Assembly (NCBI RefSeq): GCF_023715445.1
Contig: NZ_JAMBOD010000001.1
Location: 62,001 to 126,000, forward strand
Direction of reading: 5' to 3'
Source: Fictibacillus nanhaiensis
GTDB taxonomy: Bacteria; Bacillota; Bacilli; Bacillales; Fictibacillaceae
Length of the DNA: 64,000 nucleotides
The first letter of the stretch is position 1; every line of letters starts with the position of its first letter. Shown here in pieces: positions 15,289 to 26,504 of the stretch. The notes under the pieces were generated by a model, which was given only the letters and a program-made list of their open reading frames with translations, was not told the origin of the DNA and did no database searches. The translations under genes were made by a program, and so were the position numbers.

Positions 15289-16692
15289 AAAGAATACTGT
15301 TACTCCGTACATGACTGCCGTAATTCCGGCAGCAATCAGAGCGGGTTTTAGTTTATAACGGGCATATTTGATGACTGACAAGTTCAATATGCGCGCAATT
15401 GTGTTCGTATCGTCACTGAGAGGAGAAGCAAAAGCTCCAAATGTGCCGCTCGCAAATACAGCGCCAATTACAAGAGGAAGGGAAACGTCTGCAACCCCTG
15501 CCATAGAAACCCCAAGAGGCATTAGGATCCCCCATGTGCCCCATGCTGAACCAATAAAATACGAAACCGCACTTCCGAATAAAAATAGAAGCGGAACAAT
15601 AACCGAAGCAGGTATCCAGCCCGCATAGCTAGTAACGAAGGCTGAAAACCCAAGCTCTTCGGTAACAGAAGATAACCCCCAAACCACTGCAAGCAGGACG
15701 ATAACACTCATTAGTTCATTTCCGCCAAATATAAAACCGTTTAGTAAATCTCCTGTTTTCATATGTTGAAATCTTAAAAAGAGAAATGTAAAAATGGAAG
15801 TAAACAGGAGTGCAATAAGCATGGCATCCATTACATCTGCAGAAATAAATGCCTTTAGAAATCCTCCCGTTTCTTTATAACCGTCCCACCAGGTAAGAAG
15901 AAGGGTGAGAGATACAACTAATATTAATGGAATGATTAAGTTCCATGGTTTGTTGGGAAGATCTCTCCCAACGGCTGGATCACAATTATGCCAATCATCT
16001 TCTTCCTTTTCACCAACTGCATTCGGATCACTCTCTTCGGTTGATTTTGAATGGTGAAAAAAACTTAAATAAACCCCAACAATAATCATGACGAATGAAA
16101 AGAAGTTATAAGGGATGCTTTGAATAAACAAAGTGTAAGGATCTCCGCCTAAATTTTCATTCTTTAAAGAGATATCCACGATCGATGTCATGTAACCAAC
16201 AAAAGCTGTTGCGATTGGAATTAATACAATGATAGGAGTCGCAGTTGTTTCGATAACAAAACCAAGTTCCTGTGTCGACATTTTCACCTTTTTTAATAAA
16301 GCTCTCATAATCGGGGCAATCGTTACAAATCTGAAACTGGGTGCTGCAAATGTTCCGATTGTAGAGGCATAAGTTAAAAAGAGTGCGCCTTTTTTCGTTT
16401 GAATCCTATTGGATGCTTCTTCTACAAATCCGCGGATGCCGCCTGATAGTTTAATCATCGAAATCAATCCGGAAAAAGCATATAAAAATACTAAAATTTT
16501 TATATTTTTAGGGTCTATAAGTCCTTTTACCAGAAATTGAACCATCTTTTCAAGACCGCCTACAAATGTGGGCTGCAGCAGATATGAACCGGTTAAAAGT
16601 CCGGCAATCAATCCGGGTAACACTTGTTTAGTTTTTATGGCGATGGGTATAACAACTAAGAACGGTATGACTGAAACCCAATTGTTTTCCAT
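15283..16692 (-). CDS. NhaC-family Na+/H+ antiporter
   Basis: This membrane antiporter of about 469 residues has roughly 11-12 hydrophobic segments. I chose the minus-strand ATG at 16692, with GAAGGA six bases upstream. In-frame codons up to 16743 lack a ribosome site. Family features include GTFAAPSFRFVTIAPIMRA, GSAWGTWGILMPLGVSMAG and FGAFASPLSDDTNTIA near the C-terminus. Similar proteins exchange Na+ or K+ for protons, or malate for lactate with associated cations. A charged loop, STEESDPNAVGEKEEDDW, lies mid-protein. It stands alone and ends in a terminator. Confidence 0.85.
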   Translation of the reverse strand: MENNWVSVIPFLVVIPIAIKTKQVLPGLIAGLLTGSYLLQPTFVGGLEKMVQFLVKGLIDPKNIKILVFLYAFSGLISMIKLSGGIRGFVEEASNRIQTKKGALFLTYASTIGTFAAPSFRFVTIAPIMRALLKKVKMSTQELGFVIETTATPIIVLIPIATAFVGYMTSIVDISLKNENLGGDPYTLFIQSIPYNFFSFVMIIVGVYLSFFHHSKSTEESDPNAVGEKEEDDWHNCDPAVGRDLPNKPWNLIIPLILVVSLTLLLTWWDGYKETGGFLKAFISADVMDAMLIALLFTSIFTFLFLRFQHMKTGDLLNGFIFGGNELMSVIVLLAVVWGLSSVTEELGFSAFVTSYAGWIPASVIVPLLFLFGSAVSYFIGSAWGTWGILMPLGVSMAGVADVSLPLVIGAVFASGTFGAFASPLSDDTNTIARILNLSVIKYARYKLKPALIAAGITAVMYGVTVFFF

Positions 16693-18717
<2,025 letters not shown>

Positions 18718-18727
18718 ATATTGAATG

Positions 18728-18768
18728 AAAAGCAAGGGGACCTGCAAAATAGATCCCTTTGCTTTTTT
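18728..18768 (+). terminator. Terminator after cshA
   Basis: AAAGCAAGGGGA (18729-18740) pairs with TCCCTTTGCTTT (18754-18765), followed by seven Ts. An in-frame extension of the next gene through this hairpin is therefore not real. Confidence 0.85.
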
Positions 18769-18792
18769 TATATGATGAAAAGGGGAAATCTG

Positions 18793-19293
18793 ATGAAAAA
18801 AGTGCTGATTCTTTCTGATACTCATATGCCGAAAAAGGGGAGTGCACTTCCTGATCCTGTTCTTTCTATACTTAAAGATGGTGTAGATTACATCATTCAT
18901 GCAGGTGACTGGACTGAAAGAGCGGTTTATGATGAGTTAGTTCGATGGGCACCCGTACACGGAGTAAAGGGAAATATAGAAACAGATAATTGGGCTATAG
19001 AGCTTCCAGAAAAAAAGATTGTTGAAATTGAGAAAATAAAGGTCGCTATTGTTCATGGGCATCTTGGTAAAGGAAAATCAACACCGGACAGAGCCTTTAG
19101 AGCTTGTTGTGAGGATGAAGTGGATCTCATCGTTTTTGGACACTCCCATATGCCATACAAAGAAAAGCGTAATGGTGTCCTATTATTTAATCCCGGCTCA
19201 CCTACCGATAAGCGAAGGGAAAAACAATTTTCATATGGTATTCTCACCATTGATTCCAGTGGATTTGAAATAAACCATTCCTATTTTTCTTAA
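18793..19293 (+). CDS. YfcE/MJ0936-type metallophosphoesterase
   Basis: This 166-residue protein belongs to the small bacterial phosphodiesterase family. It starts at ATG 18793 with AAGGGG nearby. Metal ligands of the fold are visible: SDTH (9-12 region), HAGDWTE, GNIETD, the HGH of IVHGHLGK and the FGHSHMP block. The ending VLLFNPGSPTDKR is also typical. Such enzymes hydrolyse phosphodiesters with Mn or Ni bound; the natural substrate is unknown. It follows the cshA terminator and precedes a GNAT gene, so it is likely transcribed alone or with the latter. Confidence 0.88.
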   Translation: MKKVLILSDTHMPKKGSALPDPVLSILKDGVDYIIHAGDWTERAVYDELVRWAPVHGVKGNIETDNWAIELPEKKIVEIEKIKVAIVHGHLGKGKSTPDRAFRACCEDEVDLIVFGHSHMPYKEKRNGVLLFNPGSPTDKRREKQFSYGILTIDSSGFEINHSYFS

Positions 19294-19353
19294 TGAATGA
19301 CAGTATTTTTAAGTGACATAATAAGAAAATATTGAGAATGGAGGAATATCAGG

Positions 19354-19905
19354 ATGCAGAGTGGGGGCCATTTTTTATTTAAGGCTAAAAATGGAGAAGA
19401 AATCCTTTTACGGCCGGTTGAAGAAAAAGATGCAGAGGATATAATCAGACACGTCGAGACGATTGTTAAAGCAGGCAGGTATTTGCAAAAAGAAGAACCA
19501 CATTCATTACAAGAAGAAGTTCAATTTATAAATGAAGTAAAAAGTAAAGGGAATATGTATACTGCTGTTGAAAGAAGCGGAAAAGTCGTTGGAATCGCCA
19601 GAGTTTTAAAAGGCGAACTTCAAATGAAAAAACATACAGGTATTTTCAGGACATGGATTCATCCCGACAGTCAAGGGCTGGGAATAGGTAAAGAGGTCAT
19701 GAAATATACTTTGAGCTGGGGACAAAGCAACAACCTACATAAATTATGGCTGACTGTATTTTCCGGAAATGAGAAAGCAGTAAAGGTATACGAGAAAGTG
19801 GGATTCATAATAGAAGGAATACAAAAGAATCAAGTGATTATCGATGGGCAATTTGAAGATGAAATCTTTATGGCTTATTTTTTTGAAACGGTTCAGGAAA
19901 TGTGA
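19354..19905 (+). CDS. GNAT-family N-acetyltransferase (RimJ/RimL-like)
   Basis: This 183-residue acetyltransferase has the GNAT fold. The acetyl-CoA loop appears as HPDSQGLGIGKEVMKYTLSW (Q/RxxGxG/A pattern). The C-terminal motif HKLWLTVFSGNEKAVKVYEKVGFIIEG is that of enzymes which modify amino groups of proteins or small molecules. It starts at ATG 19354 behind TGGAGG. The substrate is not evident from the sequence. The next gene, dynA, lies about 100 bases downstream with its own ribosome site. Confidence 0.85.
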   Translation: MQSGGHFLFKAKNGEEILLRPVEEKDAEDIIRHVETIVKAGRYLQKEEPHSLQEEVQFINEVKSKGNMYTAVERSGKVVGIARVLKGELQMKKHTGIFRTWIHPDSQGLGIGKEVMKYTLSWGQSNNLHKLWLTVFSGNEKAVKVYEKVGFIIEGIQKNQVIIDGQFEDEIFMAYFFETVQEM

Positions 19906-20011
19906 CATTTTAACGATTATGCGTGTTCATAATGATAAACAATGGTGAAATCGCTATCATATATATGGTAAAGTGAATAGTGATACATGATTGAAGACAA
20001 GGTGGATACGA

Positions 20012-23000
20012 ATGAAATCAACTGAAAAAGAATTGCTCTATACTGAAAAACAGCGTGTAATCGCATTATATGAAACATTTCATTTAATGGATCAAAGGGA
20101 AAAGGAAGAAGAATTAAGTGAACTATTTTTAAAGCTCGCACAGGAAGAATATGCAGTAGCATTTTGCGGACATTTTTCTGCAGGAAAATCCAGTCTGATC
20201 AATGCTCTATCTAATACGGGAATTTTGCCGGCAAGTCCTGTTCCTACAAGTGCTAATATTGTAAAGATGAAAAAAGGAAATCCTAAAGCGGTCGTTCATC
20301 TAAAGAATAAAGATGTTGTAACCTTTAAACATCCATATAACATTGAGGAAATTAAAGATCTTTGTAAGGATGCTGATCGTGTAGATTCTATTGAAATCTA
20401 TTATGAAGCTTCAGGAGGAAAAGGGGCAAACATTGCGTTCTATGATACGCCTGGTATTGACTCTACAGATCCGGCGCATAAAAAGGCGACAGAGAATGTT
20501 GTCCATTTAGCGGATCTTATTTTTTATGTAATGGACTATAATCATATTCTTTCTGAAACAAATATTGAGTTTATTCAATCTTTGTCCCAAAAGGGAAAAT
20601 CAGTGCGTTTGATTATAAATCAAATCGATAAGCATCAGGAAAGTGAGCTTTCATTCAACTCGTTTAAAGAGAATGTTTTCACTTCGTTTGAATCTTTTGG
20701 CATAAAAAAAGAACAAATCTTTTTTACAAGTGTAAAAGCTCCAGCACTTTCCTATAATGATCTATCTGCTTTAATTGCATACATCAAAAAGATTGAGCTG
20801 AATAAAGATCACCTATTAATAGAGAAGACGAACAGCCAGCTGAAATATTTAGTCTCTGATTTTATAGAGGATTCCGAACAAGATAAACTCAATCTTCAAA
20901 ACATAGAAGAAAAACTTAACCATCTAAACAATGAAAAGAATGCACTGCAATTAGAGACTGAAAAAATGGAACAAAACAAGAAATCCAAAGAAGAGGAAAT
21001 TCGCATTCAGTTTACAAAGATTATCGATTCAGCCCAATTGATGCCATATGATACAAGAGAAAAAGCGGGGCTCTTTATTGAGGCTGCAAAAAAAGACTTT
21101 AAAGTAGGATTATTTTTTTCAAAAAATAAGACAGAACAAGAACGTTATCAGAGAAAAGCAGCTTTCCAGGAAAAACTGCAAGAATCAGTTGATGCTCATA
21201 TTAACTGGCATGCACAAAATTATTTAAACGTTTTGCAAAAAGAATTTAATGTTGAATTTCCGCAATGGAAACCTGTAACGTTAACGGAAGAGACTCTGTT
21301 TTCACATGTTCAATCTGGATTGTCTTCACAAGGACAAGGATTGCTAAATTATTGCGAAAGCATTGCTGGAGAAGTGAAAAAATTGGCGCGGCAGCAAATG
21401 AGCCAGTTAATCGCTTTTGCGATGAATGTCTTAAATGAAAAAAATGAAGAAATTTCTTTGATTCATAAAAATAAAACCTTGCAGATTAATAACGAAATAG
21501 CAGTTTTAAATAAAGATAAAGAAGAAGCTTTAATTTGGAATCAGCAAAAACATGAGCTGCTAAATATTATATCCTCGGATTTATATAAAATATATTCAGT
21601 AGATAGATATGAAAAAATGTTTAGATCTCAATATAAGGAGATCTCTATCGAGGAGTTTAAAAACAACTATAAACAAAAATCACAAAATCCCATTGTAGAA
21701 CATGTAAATGAAAATACAAAAATCCAGAAAAAAGAGAGAGCATCGGCTGGGTCATTGGCAGAAGAAACAACTAGACTTTTTAAAGCATCGTCTCTATTAA
21801 AGCCTCTATCAGGTTTCTCGAATTTATCAGAGGAAATGAATGCACTTGCCGAACGCCTTGAAGAGCGCTCGTATACGGCTGTTTTATTTGGTGCGTTTTC
21901 AGCTGGTAAATCTTCATTTGCGAATGCATTATTTGGTGAATCAATTCTTCCGTCCTCACCGAATCCGACCACTGCTGCGATTAATGAAATACGCAAACCG
22001 GACGCTTCGAATCACCATGGTACTGTTATCATCGAAATGAAATCTGAAAAAGAAGTCCTTAAAGAAATCAATGCCATTCTTAAAGCACAACACGATGACC
22101 TATCTATCTTGGAAAATGAGTCTGCAGACGATCAAAGTAAGCTTATACAAGCATTTATTCAAGGTTATCAAGCCGCAAAAATGCAGCTGGGTCAATCAAT
22201 TAAAACCGATTTATCTGAGATCAAGTCATATGCAGCAGTCGAATCAAACGCTTGCTTCATCCGAAAAATAAAAGTCTATTACAGCTGTCCGATTACTGAA
22301 AAAGGACTTGTTCTCGTTGATACACCTGGAGCGAATTCAATACATTCACGCCATACTGAAGTAGCCTTTGAATATATGAAGCATGCAGATATTATCATAT
22401 ATCTGACTTATTTTAATCATGCCTTCTCACATGCAGACAGAGAATTTTTAATCCAATTAGGAAGAATAAAAGATACGTTTACATCAGATAAGATGTTCTT
22501 TGCGATAAATGCTTCAGATCTTGCCAACAGTGAAGAAGATAAAAAGGATGTTGTAAACCATGTCAAAGGAAATCTTCAATCATTTGGGATACGCAATCCT
22601 AGACTGTTTTCAGTATCGAGTAAAAAAGAGCTTCAGGGATCAGATCGTACTGAGAGCGGATTTGAAGGATTTACATCTAGTCTTTTTCATTATGTAGAAA
22701 ACGATTTAGAACATGCTATGATTTTAAGTGCAAAGACTTATGAAAGCCATGCCAAAAATGTCGTTCAAAATATGATCGCTGAAACGAAACTACGGCTGCA
22801 GCAAGAAGACGTTTATTTGGAAGCTGTACAAATAAGAGAAGAACAGTTGCAAAATTATTGTACGAATAACATCTCCATATCGAAAAAACAGTTTGACCAA
22901 GAAATGAAGGAGCTTTTATTCTATGTAAAGCAACGAGTGCTGATCCGTTATCATGATTTTTATAAAGAAACGATTCATCCAGCAGCTGTTCAATCATCTA

Positions 23001-23548
23001 AAGCAGAATTAAATATATGTATTTCGGAATTATATGCGAAGCTTGACCATGATCTTCAACAGGAATTCAGAGCTTGTTCATTGCGACTGGATAAATGGGT
23101 TCAAAAAAATAGGAGTGAAAAAGAAGATCTTGTTATGTCAAAGGCATTGGATGATCAGGTGAACTTAAAAATTCCTGCAGAAAATGCTGAAGTTTATTCC
23201 ACTCCTTCACTTACTTCCAGCTTAAGTGATCATGCCGGAAAAGATCATAAAGAGTGGACTTCATATTTTAAGAGCGCTAAACATTTCTTTGAACAAGGCG
23301 GTTCAAATGATCTGAAGAATGAACTAGCTAAAAGAGTGGAAAAAGAAGTGGAACAATGGATGGGTAATGCAGAACAAGTACTTGATCGGCATTACGATTC
23401 AGTGATTAAAAAATCCGAAGCATATTCAAAAGAAAGCTTGTTTAATCAAATCACAGTATATTTTAATGAATTGAAGAAACCTGGTGATTTAACAGGACGG
23501 ATAAAAGCCCTCGAAAATTGTTTGAATGAGATGGAACAATTGTTATAA
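20012..23548 (+). CDS. dynA: Bacterial dynamin DynA with two fused dynamin modules
   Basis: DynA is a membrane-fusing and membrane-protecting GTPase at the cytoplasmic membrane. The 1178-residue protein has two dynamin modules in tandem, as in B. subtilis DynA (YpbR). The first P-loop is GHFSAGKSS (53-61), with a G3 motif of DTPGID and a G4 of NQID. The second P-loop is GAFSAGKSS (627-635), with DTPGAN. Both modules are followed by long coiled-coil regions (about 290-340 and 930-1000). It starts at ATG 20012 behind AAGGTGG. B. subtilis DynA aids survival under membrane stress and phage attack. A terminator shared with the next, convergent gene follows. Confidence 0.95.
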   Translation: MKSTEKELLYTEKQRVIALYETFHLMDQREKEEELSELFLKLAQEEYAVAFCGHFSAGKSSLINALSNTGILPASPVPTSANIVKMKKGNPKAVVHLKNKDVVTFKHPYNIEEIKDLCKDADRVDSIEIYYEASGGKGANIAFYDTPGIDSTDPAHKKATENVVHLADLIFYVMDYNHILSETNIEFIQSLSQKGKSVRLIINQIDKHQESELSFNSFKENVFTSFESFGIKKEQIFFTSVKAPALSYNDLSALIAYIKKIELNKDHLLIEKTNSQLKYLVSDFIEDSEQDKLNLQNIEEKLNHLNNEKNALQLETEKMEQNKKSKEEEIRIQFTKIIDSAQLMPYDTREKAGLFIEAAKKDFKVGLFFSKNKTEQERYQRKAAFQEKLQESVDAHINWHAQNYLNVLQKEFNVEFPQWKPVTLTEETLFSHVQSGLSSQGQGLLNYCESIAGEVKKLARQQMSQLIAFAMNVLNEKNEEISLIHKNKTLQINNEIAVLNKDKEEALIWNQQKHELLNIISSDLYKIYSVDRYEKMFRSQYKEISIEEFKNNYKQKSQNPIVEHVNENTKIQKKERASAGSLAEETTRLFKASSLLKPLSGFSNLSEEMNALAERLEERSYTAVLFGAFSAGKSSFANALFGESILPSSPNPTTAAINEIRKPDASNHHGTVIIEMKSEKEVLKEINAILKAQHDDLSILENESADDQSKLIQAFIQGYQAAKMQLGQSIKTDLSEIKSYAAVESNACFIRKIKVYYSCPITEKGLVLVDTPGANSIHSRHTEVAFEYMKHADIIIYLTYFNHAFSHADREFLIQLGRIKDTFTSDKMFFAINASDLANSEEDKKDVVNHVKGNLQSFGIRNPRLFSVSSKKELQGSDRTESGFEGFTSSLFHYVENDLEHAMILSAKTYESHAKNVVQNMIAETKLRLQQEDVYLEAVQIREEQLQNYCTNNISISKKQFDQEMKELLFYVKQRVLIRYHDFYKETIHPAAVQSSKAELNICISELYAKLDHDLQQEFRACSLRLDKWVQKNRSEKEDLVMSKALDDQVNLKIPAENAEVYSTPSLTSSLSDHAGKDHKEWTSYFKSAKHFFEQGGSNDLKNELAKRVEKEVEQWMGNAEQVLDRHYDSVIKKSEAYSKESLFNQITVYFNELKKPGDLTGRIKALENCLNEMEQLL

Positions 23549-23550
23549 AG

Positions 23551-23587
23551 AAAAACAGCACTCTCTTAACGGGGTGCTGTTTTTTTA
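23551..23587. terminator. Bidirectional terminator between dynA and the MurE-like gene
   Basis: ACAGCAC (23555-23561) pairs with GTGCTGT (23574-23580), with an A-run before and a T-run after. Confidence 0.8.
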
Positions 23588-23594
23588 TGCATGT

Positions 23595-25046
23595 TTATAA
23601 AGCTGCTTTATTTAATGACTGAAATAGTTCTACTGTAGATAAATCGGAATCTGACGGATAATGGTATGTTTCTTTATAACTTTCTGGACCTTTTCCTGTT
23701 ATGATTACAACACTGTTTGGAGGAGCTTCTTTAAGTGCAAAAAAGATAGCCTCCGTTCTGTCAGGGATGAGTGAAGGTGTATGTCTGCCTTGAGGAATCG
23801 CTTTTTTCGTTTCATTGATAAGCTGTTCAGCAGTGACACCGTCCAGATCATCTACAGTCAAAATGGTTTCGTCACTGTATTCCAATGAAATACTGATCAT
23901 TTCGGACCTTTTCGTTACGTCACGGTTTCCTCTAAATCCAAAAACATGATAAAACGGTCTCGTACCTGCTTTTTTTCTGGCTGCTTCTAATACTTGAGAA
24001 ACCCCATCAGGAGTATGGGCATAATCAATGATTACTTCTGTACCATTAAAAAGGGTACGTTCCTCAAACCGCCCTGGTATGCCTTTAAAACTATTCAGAT
24101 AGGAGATAGAAGTCTTGATCGGAATTCCATAATCAAGTGCAGCAGCGATAGCCGCAGTCGTATTTAAGGCATTGTACTCACCTGGAAGGGGAAGAGGCAC
24201 TGTAACCTGAAGTGATTCATGCACGAGATTAAAGAAGCTTTTGCCTACATCTTCTATATAGAAATGATCTGTCTTGCTTTTTCCGTATGTCCATATCTGA
24301 AGTTCATTCTTGGAAGATAATTCATGGACCAATCGTTTTCCATATTCTCCTTCACTGCATATGATCGCTGTCCCTTTTCGTTTAAGATAGGAGAACAGCT
24401 TTGCTTTACATTTAAAATAGGACTCCATTGTCCCATGATAATCCAGGTGATCATGAGTTAAATTTAAGAATATTGCCTGATCATAAGTTATACCTTCAAT
24501 TCTTTTTTGTTCCAGACCATGGGAGCTCACCTCCATAACAACTGCTTCGTCCACGCTTTCATTTAACATTTTTTGAAGGGTGACTGGGTCAGGGGTAGTA
24601 TGCGAGCTCTTCACAACTTTTGAATTGATATAATGATGAACGGTTCCGAACAGTGCAGATGTGATGCCATGTGATACTAGAATATGCTGCAATAAAAAGG
24701 AAGTAGTCGTTTTGCCGTTCGTTCCTGTTATGCCGGTCATCTTATGCTTTTTATATGGTTCATTATAGAAATAGGAAGCAGCAAGGCTTAATAATCGCTT
24801 TGTATCTTCTGCATAAAAGTAAAGACCCGAATCCGCAGTCTCACGATATTCGCCAATGACAGCTGCAGCACCATTTTCATAAGCTTCTTGTATGTATTGA
24901 TGTCCGTCCGCTTGCACACCAGAAATAGCAAAGAACAAATAACCCGGCTTTACTTTTTTTGAATGAGAAGTAATGCCGGTGATAATAGGGTCTTCTGTTA
25001 TTGTGGCCGCAATGTGCAAGTGGCTTAATAATGCTTTTAAATTCAC
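23595..25046 (-). CDS. MurE-like Mur ligase with an atypical amino-acid recognition motif
   Basis: This 483-residue Mur ligase is organised like MurE, the enzyme that adds the third residue to UDP-MurNAc-dipeptide. The ATP loop TGTNGKTTT is at 107-115, and the catalytic middle domain has LNLTHDHLDYHGTMESYFKCKAKLF. The C-terminal domain has HVFGFRGNRDVTKRSEM. The motif that selects diaminopimelate or lysine, normally DNPR or DNPA, is replaced by DDLDG (399-403), and GKGHETYQ is changed to GKGPESYK. The protein may therefore use another acceptor. It sits far from the dcw cluster, alone downstream of patA. It is probably a MurE paralogue rather than the housekeeping enzyme. Confidence 0.78.
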   Translation of the reverse strand: MNLKALLSHLHIAATITEDPIITGITSHSKKVKPGYLFFAISGVQADGHQYIQEAYENGAAAVIGEYRETADSGLYFYAEDTKRLLSLAASYFYNEPYKKHKMTGITGTNGKTTTSFLLQHILVSHGITSALFGTVHHYINSKVVKSSHTTPDPVTLQKMLNESVDEAVVMEVSSHGLEQKRIEGITYDQAIFLNLTHDHLDYHGTMESYFKCKAKLFSYLKRKGTAIICSEGEYGKRLVHELSSKNELQIWTYGKSKTDHFYIEDVGKSFFNLVHESLQVTVPLPLPGEYNALNTTAAIAAALDYGIPIKTSISYLNSFKGIPGRFEERTLFNGTEVIIDYAHTPDGVSQVLEAARKKAGTRPFYHVFGFRGNRDVTKRSEMISISLEYSDETILTVDDLDGVTAEQLINETKKAIPQGRHTPSLIPDRTEAIFFALKEAPPNSVVIITGKGPESYKETYHYPSDSDLSTVELFQSLNKAAL

Positions 25047-25146
25047 GGAAACGTCATCCTTTAATTAAAGTATTTGTAGTGTTTTTCTAATTTGAGTTCT
25101 TATGCACGAACCTATATTTAACCGTAATATGGTTATGTAAACTATT

Positions 25147-25176
25147 CGAAAAAACTGCCTGTTTTAAGGCAGTTTT
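25147..25176 (-). terminator. Terminator after patA
   Basis: AAAACTGCCT / AGGCAGTTTT is a perfect 10-bp stem with a 6-base loop. On the minus strand a T-run follows. Confidence 0.88.
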
Positions 25177-26332
25177 AAGAAATTGTTTTTATAAATTTTT
25201 CAATACCATCCATACCCTTTTTGAGTTGATCTAATGATGCTGCATAAGAGATTCGGATATATCCTTCTCCGAGGGGAGAGAACGCATCACCTGGAACGAC
25301 TGCAATCTGTTCGTTCTGAAGAAGCTTTAGTGCAAAATCATAAGAACTTAATCCGAATCTTTTTACAGGAATAAAAAGATAAAATGCACCATTCGGCTGT
25401 TCAAAAGAAATACCCATCTGCTGTAAACGGGTGGAGCAATAATCGAGACGTTTTTTATACTCTGTTCTCATTACAGAAGCGTCATCTTTTCCGTTTGTCA
25501 ATGCTTCAATAGCTGCTGCCTGAGAAATTGTCGAAGCGCAGGTAACGTTATACTGATGGATCTTTAACACATGCTGAATGATTTCTCTGGGGGCAAAAAG
25601 CAATCCGATTCTCCAGCCTGTCATACTATGCGATTTAGAAAGTCCGTTGATTACGAATGTTTTTTGCCGCATCCCATTAAAAGAAGCTATAGACTTGTGT
25701 TTTCCGTTATAACGAAGTTCACTGTATATCTCATCAGAAATGACGAATATGTCTTGTGTGCTTAAGTATGCAGCAAGCTCCTCTAGTTCTTCATCTTCAA
25801 GCACTACACCTGTAGGATTAGAAGGGTAGGGAAGAATGATGGCTTTTGTTTTTTCTGTGATTACTTCTTTAACTAAGTCAGCAGTGACTTTAAAGCCGGA
25901 AGCTGTTGTATCTATATATATAGCTTTCGCACCGCAAAGCGTAATTACGGGTTCATATCCGGGATAAACGGGTACAGGCAATAAAACTTCATCGCCTTCC
26001 GATAATATGGAACGCAATGAAATATCAATCGCTTCACTTGCCCCAGTTGTTATGATTACTTCACTAAGTGGATCATACTGAAGATTGTATTTTTCATATA
26101 AAAAAGAAGCTGCTGCTTTTCTTAATTCTTCGTATCCTGCGTTATGTGAATATACGGTCTGGTCATTATGTATAGCATCGATCGCTGCTTCTTTTACATG
26201 CAGAGGAGTAGGAAAATCAGGCTGACCCAAAGTCAAGGATATGGCATCTGGATATTGTGCCACCTCGTTAAAAAATTTGCGAATTCCTGATATTTGGATG
26301 GATTTTGCTCTGCTGTTCAATAAATGTTCCAC
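25175..26332 (-). CDS. patA: PatA-type aminotransferase
   Basis: This 385-residue fold-type I, class I/II aminotransferase resembles B. subtilis PatA, implicated in lysine (N-acetyl-LL-diaminopimelate) biosynthesis. Features are SLTLGQPDFPTPLHVKEAA, YPSNPTGVVLEDEELEELA, the PLP lysine in SKSHSMTGWRIG (about 235) and the C-terminal YIRISYA with the carboxylate-binding Arg. It starts at minus-strand ATG 26332, preceded by GGAAGT. A terminator follows, and the MurE-like gene lies beyond it in the same direction. Broad substrate range is common in this family, so the physiological reaction is inferred. Confidence 0.85.
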   Translation of the reverse strand: MEHLLNSRAKSIQISGIRKFFNEVAQYPDAISLTLGQPDFPTPLHVKEAAIDAIHNDQTVYSHNAGYEELRKAAASFLYEKYNLQYDPLSEVIITTGASEAIDISLRSILSEGDEVLLPVPVYPGYEPVITLCGAKAIYIDTTASGFKVTADLVKEVITEKTKAIILPYPSNPTGVVLEDEELEELAAYLSTQDIFVISDEIYSELRYNGKHKSIASFNGMRQKTFVINGLSKSHSMTGWRIGLLFAPREIIQHVLKIHQYNVTCASTISQAAAIEALTNGKDDASVMRTEYKKRLDYCSTRLQQMGISFEQPNGAFYLFIPVKRFGLSSYDFALKLLQNEQIAVVPGDAFSPLGEGYIRISYAASLDQLKKGMDGIEKFIKTIS

Positions 26333-26504
26333 AAAAATTTACTTCCTTTCATCTTCCACATGTTTATCTGCGTAGTTTATAATAATTTTCTTTGCACTAA
26401 GTGTAGCTTTATTTGGTTTCTATAGTCAATGGATTGATTTTCTTGTATGGTTTCATCAGATATTACAATACTAAAGAAGTAATAGTACTTATGTGGAGGA
26501 TATT

